From Alopecurus myosuroides (lineage: Eukaryota; Streptophyta; Magnoliopsida; Poales; Poaceae): a stretch of 64,000 bases of DNA. Numbering within the stretch: the first letter of the stretch is position 1; the number at the start of each line of letters is the position of its first letter. Both the position numbers and the translations under genes were made by a program. Below are positions 31,534 through 42,766 of the stretch, in pieces. The DNA lies in contig CM054062.1 in the NCBI GenBank assembly GCA_028641055.1, positions 173,433,642-173,497,641 of the forward strand. Reading direction: 5' to 3'. A model generated the notes under the pieces. It had not been told where the DNA came from. It worked only from the letters and a program-made list of their open reading frames with translations, and did not search any database.

Positions 31534-34500
31534 TGTAACATCCTAGTGTTTTGGAAGTTATTAGGATCTAAATATAATATGTGCATTTGCAAAGCATGCA
31601 TCTAAAAATACGGGAAATTTTGGCGCGAAAGTTTAAACGAAGCAAAGTGGCCAATGTTTCACTTGACATGATGAAATAGGTATAGATCATCTATTCGAGA
31701 GTACATTTCGAGTGATCTTTATAACAAATATCTCTACAAACAAAATCATTTGATAAGACAAACCACAATTGATTAGGACCAACACTAACTTTCAACAACA
31801 TTAAACGCAAGTTTATAAGTGACTTGAGAGGATTCACTTAGGTATTTTAGAACTCTGAGAGGGGTGAGTATCCAAATCACATAGACGATGATCTTACTTC
31901 TACAAGTGAGTCATGCATAACTGAATGATCTCATCAGTCCTAAAGGAAGTATGTAAACGAGGAAACAAATCTTCCTAAACCAATACTAAACCCTGAACAC
32001 TACCTGTGATCTTCCCAAAACCCTATGTCTGCATTCCTGCAGGACCAAGGCTACAAAAGAAGCAACGTCGAGGGAAACAAAGATAGGAAGAAATCTAGTG
32101 ATGTGGTGAAATCCTAGTGTTTGGTGTTGTGCAAGAATAATTTGATTACAGGACCTGATCAATCTTGTAAGAATATTATTTCTGAGGGCATTAAACACTT
32201 GAATTTCATTAGGTTAAGTTATACGAGAACAAATTGGTAATTGACTCGAAGTCAATATCAGACCATAAGTGGCAACTAGAAATCTGATCGCGGTTGCTAA
32301 ACCCTGGATTAATCAGAGATTCGTCGACTATCTGACTTGGGGTTTAGAGTCAAGAGGGGAGAGTGGAAGGAGATTTGGACATGGCCCTTAGGTGTTATTT
32401 GAATTGAGGGATTCAAATCAAAACATGAAACAACAAAATGTTTATATTTGAAAATTTGGATTCAAATTGATTGTTGAGATAGTTTGGAAAATTAGATATT
32501 AATTATTGAAACATTTCATAATTAAATCTTTATTCAATTCAAATTAATTAAGAAGAATTACAAAAGAAAAACAATAAGCTTTATTGATAATTAATAATAT
32601 TACAAAGTCATTACAAATTACAATAAATAGAAAATACAAGTATTATTACAAATGAATAATTATAAATGAATTCCTAAACTAAAGTCTTGTGATCTTCAAG
32701 TCTTCAGTTAATCTTCTGATTCTGCAAAACAAACAATAAACAAATAAACGTAAAAGGAAGATTAGTTTAAATTAGTACTCTCAACTAGGCAGTGAAGTAC
32801 ACTGCTAATCGCATCATCGAGATTAGGCTAAGTCAAGATTAAGTATCTGTTCAGATCTGTTATAAGCCTCAGAACAACCTCATTGGCCAAGTCATCAAAG
32901 TATCAAGTAATACAAGTGTCCAGTCCAAAAGTAAGTACAACACCAGGATAAGACCCAGGGAAAACCTAGCACATCTCTCAGGAAATATCCTAGGCAACAT
33001 AGACAAGCACACAACACACACATGACTGCATGTCTCTATGCTGTCAAAGTTAGAGTGGACAAATAAAAGGCCAGCAGTCGTGAAGCTTTGGTGCAAAGCA
33101 CCAGTTCTCTTCCCCAACACACCACCACCAGGAAACCACAGGACAACCAATCACACCACCCAAACCCCTGCTGTGAGAAGATCAACAGAGAATAGATCCA
33201 GCAAGATCATAAAAAGGCCAAGCCAGGGGCTGGAGGAGCAGGGTTGGAGCAAAGCCAAGTAAGCACAAGCCTGGAGCTAGAGGAACAAGCCAGGAAGAAC
33301 TGTAGGGAAGAAGGACAACAAGGCAGCAACACCAACCAGCAGTAGATCCACAAGCTTACAAAACAATCACAGCATCAACACCCAATAGGTTGATCTCTAC
33401 ACACCACTTAGGAAGAAACTGCTAAGCTATGCATAGAGAATAGGGCTGGGATTTTTCCCTCAGTCTGGCATAGTGTTGCTATGCTAAACATATCACGGGG
33501 AATTAAATAATAGCATAATATATGTTCCTATCTATAAGAAAGTGCCTCGGAACAACATCACAGGCTTAGGCCATTAAAATCATGTGTGATCTGTTCTTAT
33601 CAGTAAAGTAGCCATAACAGGGACAAAATAGCATGTCTTAAAGTTATACCAACATCACACATCATACTTCGCATAAATCAAACCTGGGCACTTCCAAAGA
33701 AGGGGCACCACGGGAAGATGATTGCCAGAAATACTAGTGCATGGGCACAAAGTTAGGAGAAAGAAAATTAATAGACCATGGTTAATTCACAAGCATCCAT
33801 TCACAAGAATAAGGGACTCATACTTTGCATCACTGGACAGGGACATACTTAAAGATATAGGTATTTGTTCCTATGAGATAATAATTCCATGGGCAACAAG
33901 ATCAAGCAAGTATGATGTACTTATCAGTTCAGGAGCTACTATGGGCATAATCAACCACAAATACCCACTGGGAAATTGTCTAGCTCACAAGCACTACACA
34001 ATTTGTTGTTGGGCACTAATCCAGTGGATTAATACCTCAACACAACAATTATACATATAATTGCATCAGAAACCAGTAAGGATACAGAAGGGAAATATAG
34101 GTCATGTTCTTTGCAGAAACAGAGAGTACCCAGGGGGAAGTGGCACATTCTCTGAACCCCAGGTTCAGAGAAGCACACACAAGATTGTGCCCTATTATGA
34201 ACATGGCACAAAGGGGTCTAAATAAACACAAGCACCGGGGAATAACCCTATTGAAAATTGACACATCATAGAAAGGATAATCCATTGGATCCAGTAGGCT
34301 ATAAGCATTAAAATTCCACTAGCTAGCAACCTCATGAAAATCTACACACTGGGGAGAACTTCCCCAATTCCTAACAAGCACAGCATCAAGGTATTCTCTG
34401 AAAATATCACGAGCAAATTTGTCCACAATAATTCACAGCACTAGCAGCAGAAATGGAATCACCAATACCAGAGGGGCCACAAGCAGAAAATTCCTCAGGC

Positions 34501-34795
34501 ATGAACGCAGGCTCGATGGCCTGGTTCCAGAGCAGAGGAGAGAGAGGAGTAGAGAGGAACAGAGGTACAGGAGGGGAGAAAGCGAACTCACTGGTGTCCA
34601 CCATCATGGTGAACACATCCAGGTGGCGTAGCCAGGTCGAGGGCGGCGACGTGGCGCCGTGGTTGCTTGCCGGGGAGCTGTCCCGACGGCGCCCACGTCT
34701 CCGGAGCCGTAGCAGTACCACCGCGGGGCAACAAGGTGGCAGCAAGCTGAGACGTCATGCGGGAGTACATGGAAAGCCTCTGGAGAAGCGTGGGG
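31534..34795 (-). mobile_element. Giant-LTR type fragment, minus strand
   Basis: The left end TGTAACATCCTAGTG is the kind of terminus that ends a minus-strand LTR (compare TGTAGCATCCC at 52330). It is followed by about 2.9 kb of AT-rich sequence and a GC-rich leader-like block (34440-34795) with a GTGAGT donor-like site on the minus strand. The same order and spacing occurs in the LTRs at 52330-57204. The fragment is cut at 34795 by the next element; its other LTR is not in the window. No credible gene is present. Confidence 0.6.
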
Positions 34796-36424
34796 TGATA
34801 CGTCATAAACGTATCCTTAATTTATGATGTTCCATGTTGTTTTCAGGTTGTTTCCCACATGTTTTCTATACACTTTATGTCATTTTTATCAATTTTCCGG
34901 ACTAACCTATTGACAAGATGCCATAGAGCCAGTTCCATGTTTTCTGCTGTTTTTAGTTTCAGAAAAGTTGTTCTGGAAATATTCTCGGAATTGGAAAATT
35001 CGAAGTCCGGATGTCCTAAAATTCCTGAAGGTTCCACGGAGTCCCGAAGAGACTCAAAGGGGGGCCACAGGGGTCCCACACCATAGGGCGGCACGCCCCC
35101 TAGACGCGCCATGGGGTGGTGTGGGGCCCCCAGGCCTCCACCTCCTTTGCCCTTTCGCCTATTTATACCCCCCGACATATTAACCCTATAAATATACCAC
35201 TTCGTCTCGAGAAACACCTGAGGCCGCCGTCATCGTCATCCCGAGATCGGTAGGGTTCTGGAGCTCTCCCCGACACCCTACCGAGAGGCGAATTCCACCG
35301 GAGGGGTCTATACAACCATGCCCTCCTCCGAAGTGATGCGTGGGTAGTTCATCCCTGGACTATGGGTCCATAGCAGTAGCTAGATGGTTGTTCTCTCCAC
35401 ATTGTACCTCATGTTTAGATCTCGTGAGCTGCCTCACTTGATCGAGATCATCTTTATGTAATGCTACATGTTGTGTTTGCTGGGATCTGATGAATGTTGA
35501 ATGCTATGTCTTTTGATTATCAATCTATCATGTTATCTTCATGCATATATTATTTATGATCTTGCATGTTCTCCTTTATTAGTAGATGCTCTCGCCAAGT
35601 AGATGCTAGTAACTCCAAGAGGGAGTATTTATGCTCGATAGTGGGTTCATGCGTCCTTTGCATCTGTGCTCGAGTGACAGAAACGTGACGGATGGAGGAT
35701 GTGCTATTGCCATTAGGGAGAATACAACGGTGTTTACCTAGTTTACATTGTTTACATTACACACATTTCTTACTGTGATAATCTGTTGCTAGCAACTTAA
35801 TACCCATCGTTTGTTCAGATGATATTTAGAGAGTGGATTATTAGACATAGATGCAGTTGGATGATGGTCTATGCATTTTTTTGTAATGCCCGCATGAATC
35901 ACATAGTAATCTTTATGTATTGCATATGCACTATGGTGCAGCCGTCATTTCTATCAATTTCCCAGCTGTAATTTGTTCACCACGCATGTTATTTATCTTT
36001 CACGGAGAGACACCACTAGTGAACTGTGGACCCTGGTCCATTTTCTCATACTGACAATACGCACACTACTTTCATACTGCTGATACTGCTTTCATACTGT
36101 TTTCCACACCATATGTTTAACCTCTTTGTGTTCAGCAAAACCGGTGATATTGACAACCTCACTACTACGTTGGGACAAAGTGATTTGATTGTGTTGTGTA
36201 TGTTCCACGTTGCTGCTGAACCGGTCGTGCGCCCTGCCACCTCAGCTGCATCAACCTTGAAAGATTTCTTGTCCTCCTACTGGTCGATTCAACCTTGGTT
36301 TCTTTTCTTAGGGAAAACTTGTTGCTGCACTCTTCACACCTTGCACTTGGGGTCTACCAACGTTAGTCATCAACAAAGTTTTCTGGCGCCGTTGCCAGGG
36401 AGGAAGAGAATTTCTGCAAGTGGA
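34796..36424 (+). mobile_element. TGATACGTC-type element, 5' LTR and primer site only
   Basis: The LTR runs 34796-36372 (about 1577 bp, TGATACGTCATAAACGTATCC to GTTAGTCATCA). The primer site TGGCGCCGTTGCCAGGGA is at 36384-36401, one mismatch from the tRNA-Asp complement. About 23 bp of internal sequence follow before a second LTR opens at 36425. The rest of this element is either beyond the window, displaced by the insertion at 36425, or deleted. Confidence 0.78.
36384..36401 (+). other. tRNA-Asp primer-binding site (one mismatch)
   Basis: TGGCGCCGTTGCCAGGGA, with A for G at position 14 of the site. It belongs to the LTR that ends at 36372. Confidence 0.85.
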
Positions 36425-37619
36425 TGATACGTCATAAATGTATCCTTAATTTCTAATGTTCCATGTTTTTTTCATGCCATATGCTACATGTTTTCCTTAC
36501 ACTTTATGTCATTTTTATCGATTTCTGAGAGTAACCTATTGACAAGATGCCACAGAGCCAGTTCCTGTTTTCTGTTGTTTTTAGTTTCAGAAAAGTTCTT
36601 CTGGAAATATTTTTGGAATTGGAGGATTCAAAAGCCAGAAGTCTTAGAATTCCCAGAGGGTCCACGGAGTCCCGAAGAGACCCGGAGGGGGGCCACACCA
36701 AAGGGTGGCGCGGGTCCTCCTAGCCGCGCCACCAGGTGGTGTGGGCCCCTTGGCCACTCCCCGGCATCGCCCTTTCGCCTATATATGCCCCCCGATGCAT
36801 AAACCCTAAATCAATCAGCCTTTTTCCACGAGAAGTTCCGTAGCTCCGCCGCCGCCGCTGACAAGTTTTGGAGGACAGAAAATCTCTGTTCTGGCACCCT
36901 GCAGGGACAGGGAAGTGCCCCCGGAGCCATCTCCATCGACTCAGCCGCCATCTTCATTGCCGCTGTTGTCTCCTATGACGAGGAGGGAGTAGTTCTCCCC
37001 TGGGGCCGAGGGCTCTACTGGTAGCTATGTGTTTCATCTCTCTCTCCCATGGTGTGATCTTTATGTGATCATGAGCTTTGTAATCTAGTTAAATAAGTAG
37101 ATTTTACTCTTCATCTGTTATGCTACTCAAGTGGTTTTGTTATGAGATCTCCGTAAACGCTTTGATCACGGTGGAAAGGTGACAGTGTGTGCACCGTTTG
37201 GTTTAGCATGATATTTATATCTTGTGTTGGATGACCCTTTGAAATTGTAGTGTTTGTCTAGTACCTTCTAGGGTGCTCATAGTGACAACGTGGGGTTAAC
37301 TAGACATGGTAATGCAACTTTGAGGAGTGCTGTTACAGCCCTACGCTATGAATTGGTGTTTGTTATTCAACCGGAGAGTCGTTCGGAGTAGCATAGTGAT
37401 GAGATGATATTTACGTATTCAATTATGCTATCATTGTTGAGAGTGTCCACTAGTGAAAGTAGGATCCCTAGGCCTTGTTTCTAAGCATTGAAACACCGTT
37501 TACAATTAGTTCTGCTACATGTTTGCTTGCTGCCATCTTTATTTCAGATTGCTATTATCACTTGTTATCATCCATATTACTTGTATTTTACTCTCTTTTC
37601 ACCGAACTAGTTCACCTAT
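36425..37619 (+). repeat. LTR of the gag-only Athila-like element, first part
   Basis: Opens TGATACGTCATAAATGTATCC. It is interrupted at 37619 in GTTCACCTAT; the CCTAT is duplicated at 48985-48989 by the Copia insertion, and the LTR continues from 48990 to 49202 (ATAGACATCA). Without the insertion the LTR is about 1.41 kb. It is clearly related to, but distinct from, the LTR at 34796. Confidence 0.85.
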
Positions 37620-38892
37620 TGAAAGTGCATGGTTCCCCCATATGTGGTTTTGGTAATTAATGACAATCCTTATGGACTAATGTTTGCATTGAGTTATCTT
37701 TGTAGATCTTGTTCATAGGAAATAATGGAGTTCATGTGTTGAACTCTATTAGCTTCCTTGATGGCCATTGTTACATTCAAGGATTTATATGAAGAATGGT
37801 CATGGTTTGAGTTGAGCTTATTGCTAGTGTGTCTTGAAGAAAAGGATTAGGTGATCTTTCATTATCTTCTTCAAGACATCATCTTTAGAAGTGAGAAGCA
37901 AAGATACAAGGTTGATCAAGCAAGCGATCAACACACAAAGCTACAAGTTGTACCAAGTGGGATTGTGTATCTCATGGTATGGTAAGCAATTGTCAAATAT
38001 AGCTTTGTGAACTAACCCATGATATGTGTGTGTCGCATCTCTATGTGTGGTTAGGTATCTTTCCATGGGCATGAACCAAAAGGAAGATTTCATTTAGCCC
38101 ATGGTCTATGTCGTCGTCAAGCGGTGTTTGTCATCTAGCTTGACGTGGAAGCTCAAGTGAAGCATCTAGAAGATATCCTATGCTTGATGCTTGCCACCCT
38201 TTTGGAGATTGTGGCCTTGTGAAGATTTGCCGAAGGGTCTCTCCCATAGTGGTGTATGGGGGAGCTAGTCTCTCCCATAATGGTGTATGGGGGAGCAACT
38301 TGCAAGTCTTCATGAAGCGGAGTTTGTGCTAGCAAGCACAATCAAGAAAGAAGATCCAACTTGAGAGAGTCAAGATCGTCATCATCTAGCTCAAGTGGAA
38401 TGCTCAAGGCAAAGGTATAATCTTGATAGGTTTTCTATTTTACCGGTCTCTTGTCTTTGGGAGACCGGGTTATAGGATAGATAGTCGTACTATCAAGAGG
38501 GGCTCTCAAGTGAGTAACTCGATCGAATCGTTATGGAGAGCTCAAACCTTTGCATACTTTGCATATCATCTTTCTTGGTTCTTATTTGGCTTTTGTCTCC
38601 TTTGGGTTTTAGTGCTTGTCGTGATCTTCATGACAAGCCTTGGTTTCTCGAAAACGGATTTCGTAAGAAAAACTTGTTGCGTTTTCGGTGGTGAAAATAT
38701 TCCGTTCGTCTTTGAGAATGTTCCCACACCTTCCATGTGTGGTAACTTCTCCATACTTTGAGGTATCAATATTTTCACTTTTTGTTTGGATACTCCTTGC
38801 TGTTATCTTTCCAATGCAATTGGATTTACCTCGTTCGGAGTTCTTTTGCAAAAGTTATGGGGTTTCTAGTTCAGCCTCTCTGTTCCGGACTC

Positions 38893-39385
38893 AACCGGAT
38901 TATTCTAGCCGGATTATTCCGGGCAACCGGATATTCCGGTTAGGGTAGTTTTGGTCCATATTCGGGACAGAGATGAGCCGGATTATTTGGAGCCGGATTA
39001 TTCATCTCAAACCGGATATTCCGGTTGTGGAGTTTGTTGCGAAAAATGGCTAAGGACTGGAAGGTTCGAGCTACTGGAGTCAACCGGATTATTTGGTCCG
39101 GATTATTCATCCTGGACCGGATATTCCGGTTGCTGCGAAAAATGGCTAAGGACTGGAAGCTTGAACCTTCTGGAATGAACCGGATTATTTGAACCGGATT
39201 ATTCGGGGCATACCGGATATTCCGGTTTGGGCAGTTTTCAGACCAATTTGCTCACTGACATGGACCGGATTATTGGTACCGGATTTTTCCAAGGGGACCG
39301 GATATTCCGGTTAAAGTCAACAGGTTTCGAGCAGATCTTCGGATCGGATATTCCGGTCCAAACTTGGACCGGATATTCCGGTCCC
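38893..39385 (+). promoter_or_regulatory. Array of ACCGGATATTCCGGT inverted repeats (P1BS-like)
   Basis: Seven copies of the core GGATATTC start at 38929, 39014, 39119, 39215, 39300, 39346 and 39371, nearly all inside ACCGGA-TAT-TCCGGT. Nine CCGGATTATT half-sites accompany the first five, giving five higher-order triplets (two half-sites, then one full site) at 85-105 bp spacing. The core fits GNATATNC, the P1BS site of PHR1-type MYB factors. The last copy is about 45 bp upstream of the LTR TATA box. The second LTR carries the same array at 47488-47980. The regulatory role is an inference from motif and position. Confidence 0.7.
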
Positions 39386-39420
39386 AGATTCCTGCACAAA
39401 CGGCTAGTTTTTGTGGGGAC

Positions 39421-39430
39421 CTATTTAAGG
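39421..39430 (+). promoter_or_regulatory. TATA-like box of the young Copia LTR
   Basis: CTATTTAAGG lies directly downstream of the inverted-repeat array and upstream of a pyrimidine-rich leader. The second copy is at about 48016. It is the best candidate for the core promoter of this element. Confidence 0.5.
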
Positions 39431-40392
39431 GGGCTTTCTTCCCCATTGGTCCCCAAGTCTTCCAAGCACGTTTTTCCCCTTCTCTCCCACCATTGTTGAC
39501 CTTGGAAAGCTTGCCCCTCTCCCAATCCCTCCTATGATTCTTGCATATCTTTGAGGGAGAAGGTAGAGGAGATCTCGATCTACATTTCCACCAATCCATC
39601 TTCCTTCTTAGTGAGGGAAACTTAGTAGATCTTGATCTTGGAGTTCTTGGTGTTTCTCCTCCATTGTTCTTCCTCTCTTATTCCCCCATAAGCATTTGTT
39701 GCTTTGTTGGAATTTGAGAGTGAAGGATTTGAGCACTTGTGCTCTTGCCATTTGCATCGGTTGCATCGGTTTGCTCTCTCCACGAGGATTCGTGGAAGTT
39801 GAAAGTTTGTGAGCTTGTTACTCTTGGGTCTTGGACCCTAGACGACTTGTGGTGTTCTTGGGAGCCTCCAATTGAGTTGTGGATGCGTGCCCCAAGATTG
39901 TGGTGACACCGAGAGCCTCCAATTGAGTTGTGGATGCGTGCCTCGGGTTTGAAGGTTGCCAATAGTGGAAGGTGAACTAGGCCTTTGTGGCGGGGTTCAT
40001 CGGAGAATAGGGTGAGGCCTTTGTGGCGTTGAGTAGGCCTTCGTGGTGAGCTCACACCCCTCCAACGAGACGTACTCCCCTTTGTGGGAGGAACTCGGGA
40101 ATACATCATCGTCTCCGTGTGCCTCGGTTATTTCTATAACCGAGCTTTTTTACTTATGCAATTTACATTGTGATAGCCTTCGAGCTTGAAGTTATATATC
40201 TTGCTATCACCTTGTTACTTGTCTTGCTTAGCATAAGTTGTTGGTGCATCTAGTTGGCCATAGAATATTTAGGTTGTATGCTTGTTATTTTAAACACCTA
40301 GTTTATTTCCGCATTTAGCAAGCTTTAACCGGAAAAGTTTTAATCGCCTATTCACCCCCCCCCCCTCTAGGCGACGTCGTTGTCCGTTCAAT

Positions 40393-40404
40393 TGGTATCA
40401 GAGC
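40393..40404 (+). other. tRNA-Met primer-binding site
   Basis: TGGTATCAGAGC begins two bases after the 5' LTR and matches the initiator tRNA-Met complement exactly. It is intact, as expected for a recently copied element. Confidence 0.92.
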
Positions 40405-40444
40405 CTCGTCTCTCTTTATTAGGCTTTACATCCTAGAGAGTACG

Positions 40445-42766
40445 ATGTCGTTTAGAGAAATAGAACATGATCCCGCTTTTATATTCTATGGTAGAAATTA
40501 TGATGCTTGGAAAATTCGCATTCTTAATTTTCTTGAGGACATGGGTCCAAAGTATGTTAAGAGAATTGTAGATATGGATTTTCCTCCTCCAAAGGATTCT
40601 CAAGATTTATCTTTAGAGGATAAGGAAAACTCTTATCTCGATACTCTTGTATCTAATGGTCTCTTGTGCATTTTGAGCGATGTAGTTATTAAATCAATCA
40701 TGCCTTTTCGGAACGCTCATGAGCTATGGACAAAACTTCAAGATATATATGATGTGTCCAATATTATTGAGGATGATTGTTCTCCATCCACTTCCGTCCG
40801 TGATGAGTTCACATCTTTCTCCACTCCACCAACATGTGATTTGTCACAAGGTAATGATATGGTGAGTGGTGATAGAAATTGCATTGTGGATAGTGAATTT
40901 TCTATTGACTATACTTCATCCCTATCCCATTGCAATGATCTATCTTTGGACTTAATATCTTCTAGCACTCAAAATTCCATACATGCTAGTGTTGATAGTC
41001 CTTGCATATCATGTAATAGTTGTTCAACTAAATCTCATGATGATATGCTTCCTGTGTCTTGTTTTCATGAAAACAATGCTTCCATTTCCTCTAGTACTTG
41101 TGTGGCTAACAATGTAGAGGAATCCCACTTTTTGGTGGAACAAGACATGGAACTTAATGGAGCTTCTAGTATATCTTCATCATCGCCATCCATTTCTCAT
41201 ATGTGCCTTATGGCTAGGGATTCAAAGGTATCTCCACCTTTGGAACCCACTACATCTTGTGATAATGAGGATGAGGATGAGGATGAGGATATATTTTATG
41301 GAGAGTTTGAGGATGAAGACTCTTTAATGGAGAAGGGTGAGTTGGTTCTTCTTGATCTCCCAAAAGGTAGTAAAGCTATCACTCCTTTTAGTGAAATATT
41401 GGCTTTTGCTATTTATAGCGCTAAAATCATTGAAAAGAAAGGTGAGATTGAAAGAAGTGATGCCAATGAAAAGGCATGCCTCACTATGTCTCTTGAGGAA
41501 GAGTATGAGCTCCGAGTTACTCTTGAGGAGAAACTTGAATCTACGGAGGAGCTCTATAATGAACAAATAGCCTATCTCACTAAAGCACGTGACCATACCA
41601 ATGCTAAATATAAAGTGCTTAAAAATGAAAAGGTTGAATTTGTTGTTGGCAATGCTAATCTAATTGAGGAAAACTCTAGGTTAAATAATAAGCTTGCCAA
41701 GTTGTCTTCTTCTATTTCTAATGATGCTTGTGCTACTAACTCCACATCTTGTGAAGCATCTATTTTGAAGGAGAATGTTGAGCTAAGGGCTCAACTTGAG
41801 TTAATGACTAGCAAGTGTGGGAAATTGGAAGAGAGTCATGAAAAGCTATCTAGCTCTCATGAGGATCTTCTAGCATCCCATACCAAGCTAAAATTAGCTC
41901 TTGAGGCTATCACTACAAAGGTAACATCTTGTGAGCCTCATGTGGTAACTAGAACAATCTCTTCTATTAATGCTATATTGCCTTGTTCTAGTATTAGTAA
42001 CTCATCCTCTCATAATGTTTCTACATCTTGTGATGAGTTGCTTTCCTTGCCTTGTTGCTCTAACAATGAAGCATCTACTTCCTCTAGCTCTTGTTTTGAT
42101 TCTAACCATGTAGAGGAAATTAAAGAGCTCAAGGCCCAAGTCACTTCTTTGAAGAAAGACTTGGAAAAGTGTCATGGAGGGAGTTCCACACTTGACAAGA
42201 TGTTGAGAGTGCGAAGACTTCCCAATGACAAGAGTGGACTTGGATTCAACTCCAATCTCAAGAACAAGTCCACTATTTACAAGAAGAAGGGCCAAGAACA
42301 AGTCAAGGATCCGGCCAAGATTATTTGCTTCAAGTGCAAGATTGAAGGGCACCATGTTAGATCTTGCCCTTTGAAGAAGAAGCCTCTTAGTGAGAAGCAA
42401 CTAGGGAAGCGGCCTCTTGTTCAATCTCATGCTCAACCACGAGTTGAACAACGGCCACCTCCTAACAAGACTCAAGCCAATGCTCCTCTTGTTGAGAAGC
42501 CTATTGAAAAGAGAGAAAAGAGTCGATGTTGCTACCTTTGTCGCAAGAAGGGACATTTTGCTTCTTCATGCACTAATGGTACATTATCCAACCCTATCCT
42601 TGTTGATGATGTTTATTCTATTAGGAAGGATAATGTGGGAAATGTGTTTGCCAAGTATGTTGGTACTCCAAGTGGTGTCAAGAAAAGAACCATTTGGGTT
42701 GCCAAACCTATTGTGACTAACCTCTTAGGACCCAACTTGGTTGGGGACCAACAAGCTCAAACTTGA
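40445..42766 (+). CDS. Copia Gag polyprotein with two zinc knuckles
   Basis: An uninterrupted 773-codon frame that begins 41 bp after the primer site. The N-terminal part (YDAWKIRILNFLE, then AHELWTKLQDIYD at about residues 20-105) is of the UBN2/Copia gag type. A Ser-rich middle includes an acidic DEDEDEDED run near residue 275. Two helical, Glu/Lys-rich coiled-coil-like segments lie around residues 345-425 and 445-490. Two CCHC knuckles follow: CFKCKIEGHHVRSC near residue 627 and CYLCRKKGHFASSC near 695. It should package the element RNA into particles. The frame stops at 42764-42766 and no protease or pol follows, so the enzymes must come from another element. Its intactness fits the near-identical LTRs. 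Confidence 0.92.
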   Translation: MSFREIEHDPAFIFYGRNYDAWKIRILNFLEDMGPKYVKRIVDMDFPPPKDSQDLSLEDKENSYLDTLVSNGLLCILSDVVIKSIMPFRNAHELWTKLQDIYDVSNIIEDDCSPSTSVRDEFTSFSTPPTCDLSQGNDMVSGDRNCIVDSEFSIDYTSSLSHCNDLSLDLISSSTQNSIHASVDSPCISCNSCSTKSHDDMLPVSCFHENNASISSSTCVANNVEESHFLVEQDMELNGASSISSSSPSISHMCLMARDSKVSPPLEPTTSCDNEDEDEDEDIFYGEFEDEDSLMEKGELVLLDLPKGSKAITPFSEILAFAIYSAKIIEKKGEIERSDANEKACLTMSLEEEYELRVTLEEKLESTEELYNEQIAYLTKARDHTNAKYKVLKNEKVEFVVGNANLIEENSRLNNKLAKLSSSISNDACATNSTSCEASILKENVELRAQLELMTSKCGKLEESHEKLSSSHEDLLASHTKLKLALEAITTKVTSCEPHVVTRTISSINAILPCSSISNSSSHNVSTSCDELLSLPCCSNNEASTSSSSCFDSNHVEEIKELKAQVTSLKKDLEKCHGGSSTLDKMLRVRRLPNDKSGLGFNSNLKNKSTIYKKKGQEQVKDPAKIICFKCKIEGHHVRSCPLKKKPLSEKQLGKRPLVQSHAQPRVEQRPPPNKTQANAPLVEKPIEKREKSRCCYLCRKKGHFASSCTNGTLSNPILVDDVYSIRKDNVGNVFAKYVGTPSGVKKRTIWVAKPIVTNLLGPNLVGDQQAQT

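Larger units (their letters stand above)
37620..40390 (+). repeat. 5' LTR of the young Copia element
   Basis: 2771 bp, TGAAAGTGCATGG to TTGTCCGTTCA. It contains the ACCGGATATTCCGGT array (38893-39385), a TATA-like CTATTTAAGG at 39421, a leader with direct repeats (GAGCCTCCAATTGAGTTGTG twice, near 39860 and 39913), and a C13-type run near the end. Confidence 0.92.

Noticed and set aside
38893..39385. Regular repeats that could be taken for a CRISPR array
   Set aside because: Repeats are short inverted repeats with variable spacing in a plant LTR promoter; there are no cas genes, and both LTRs carry the same copies.
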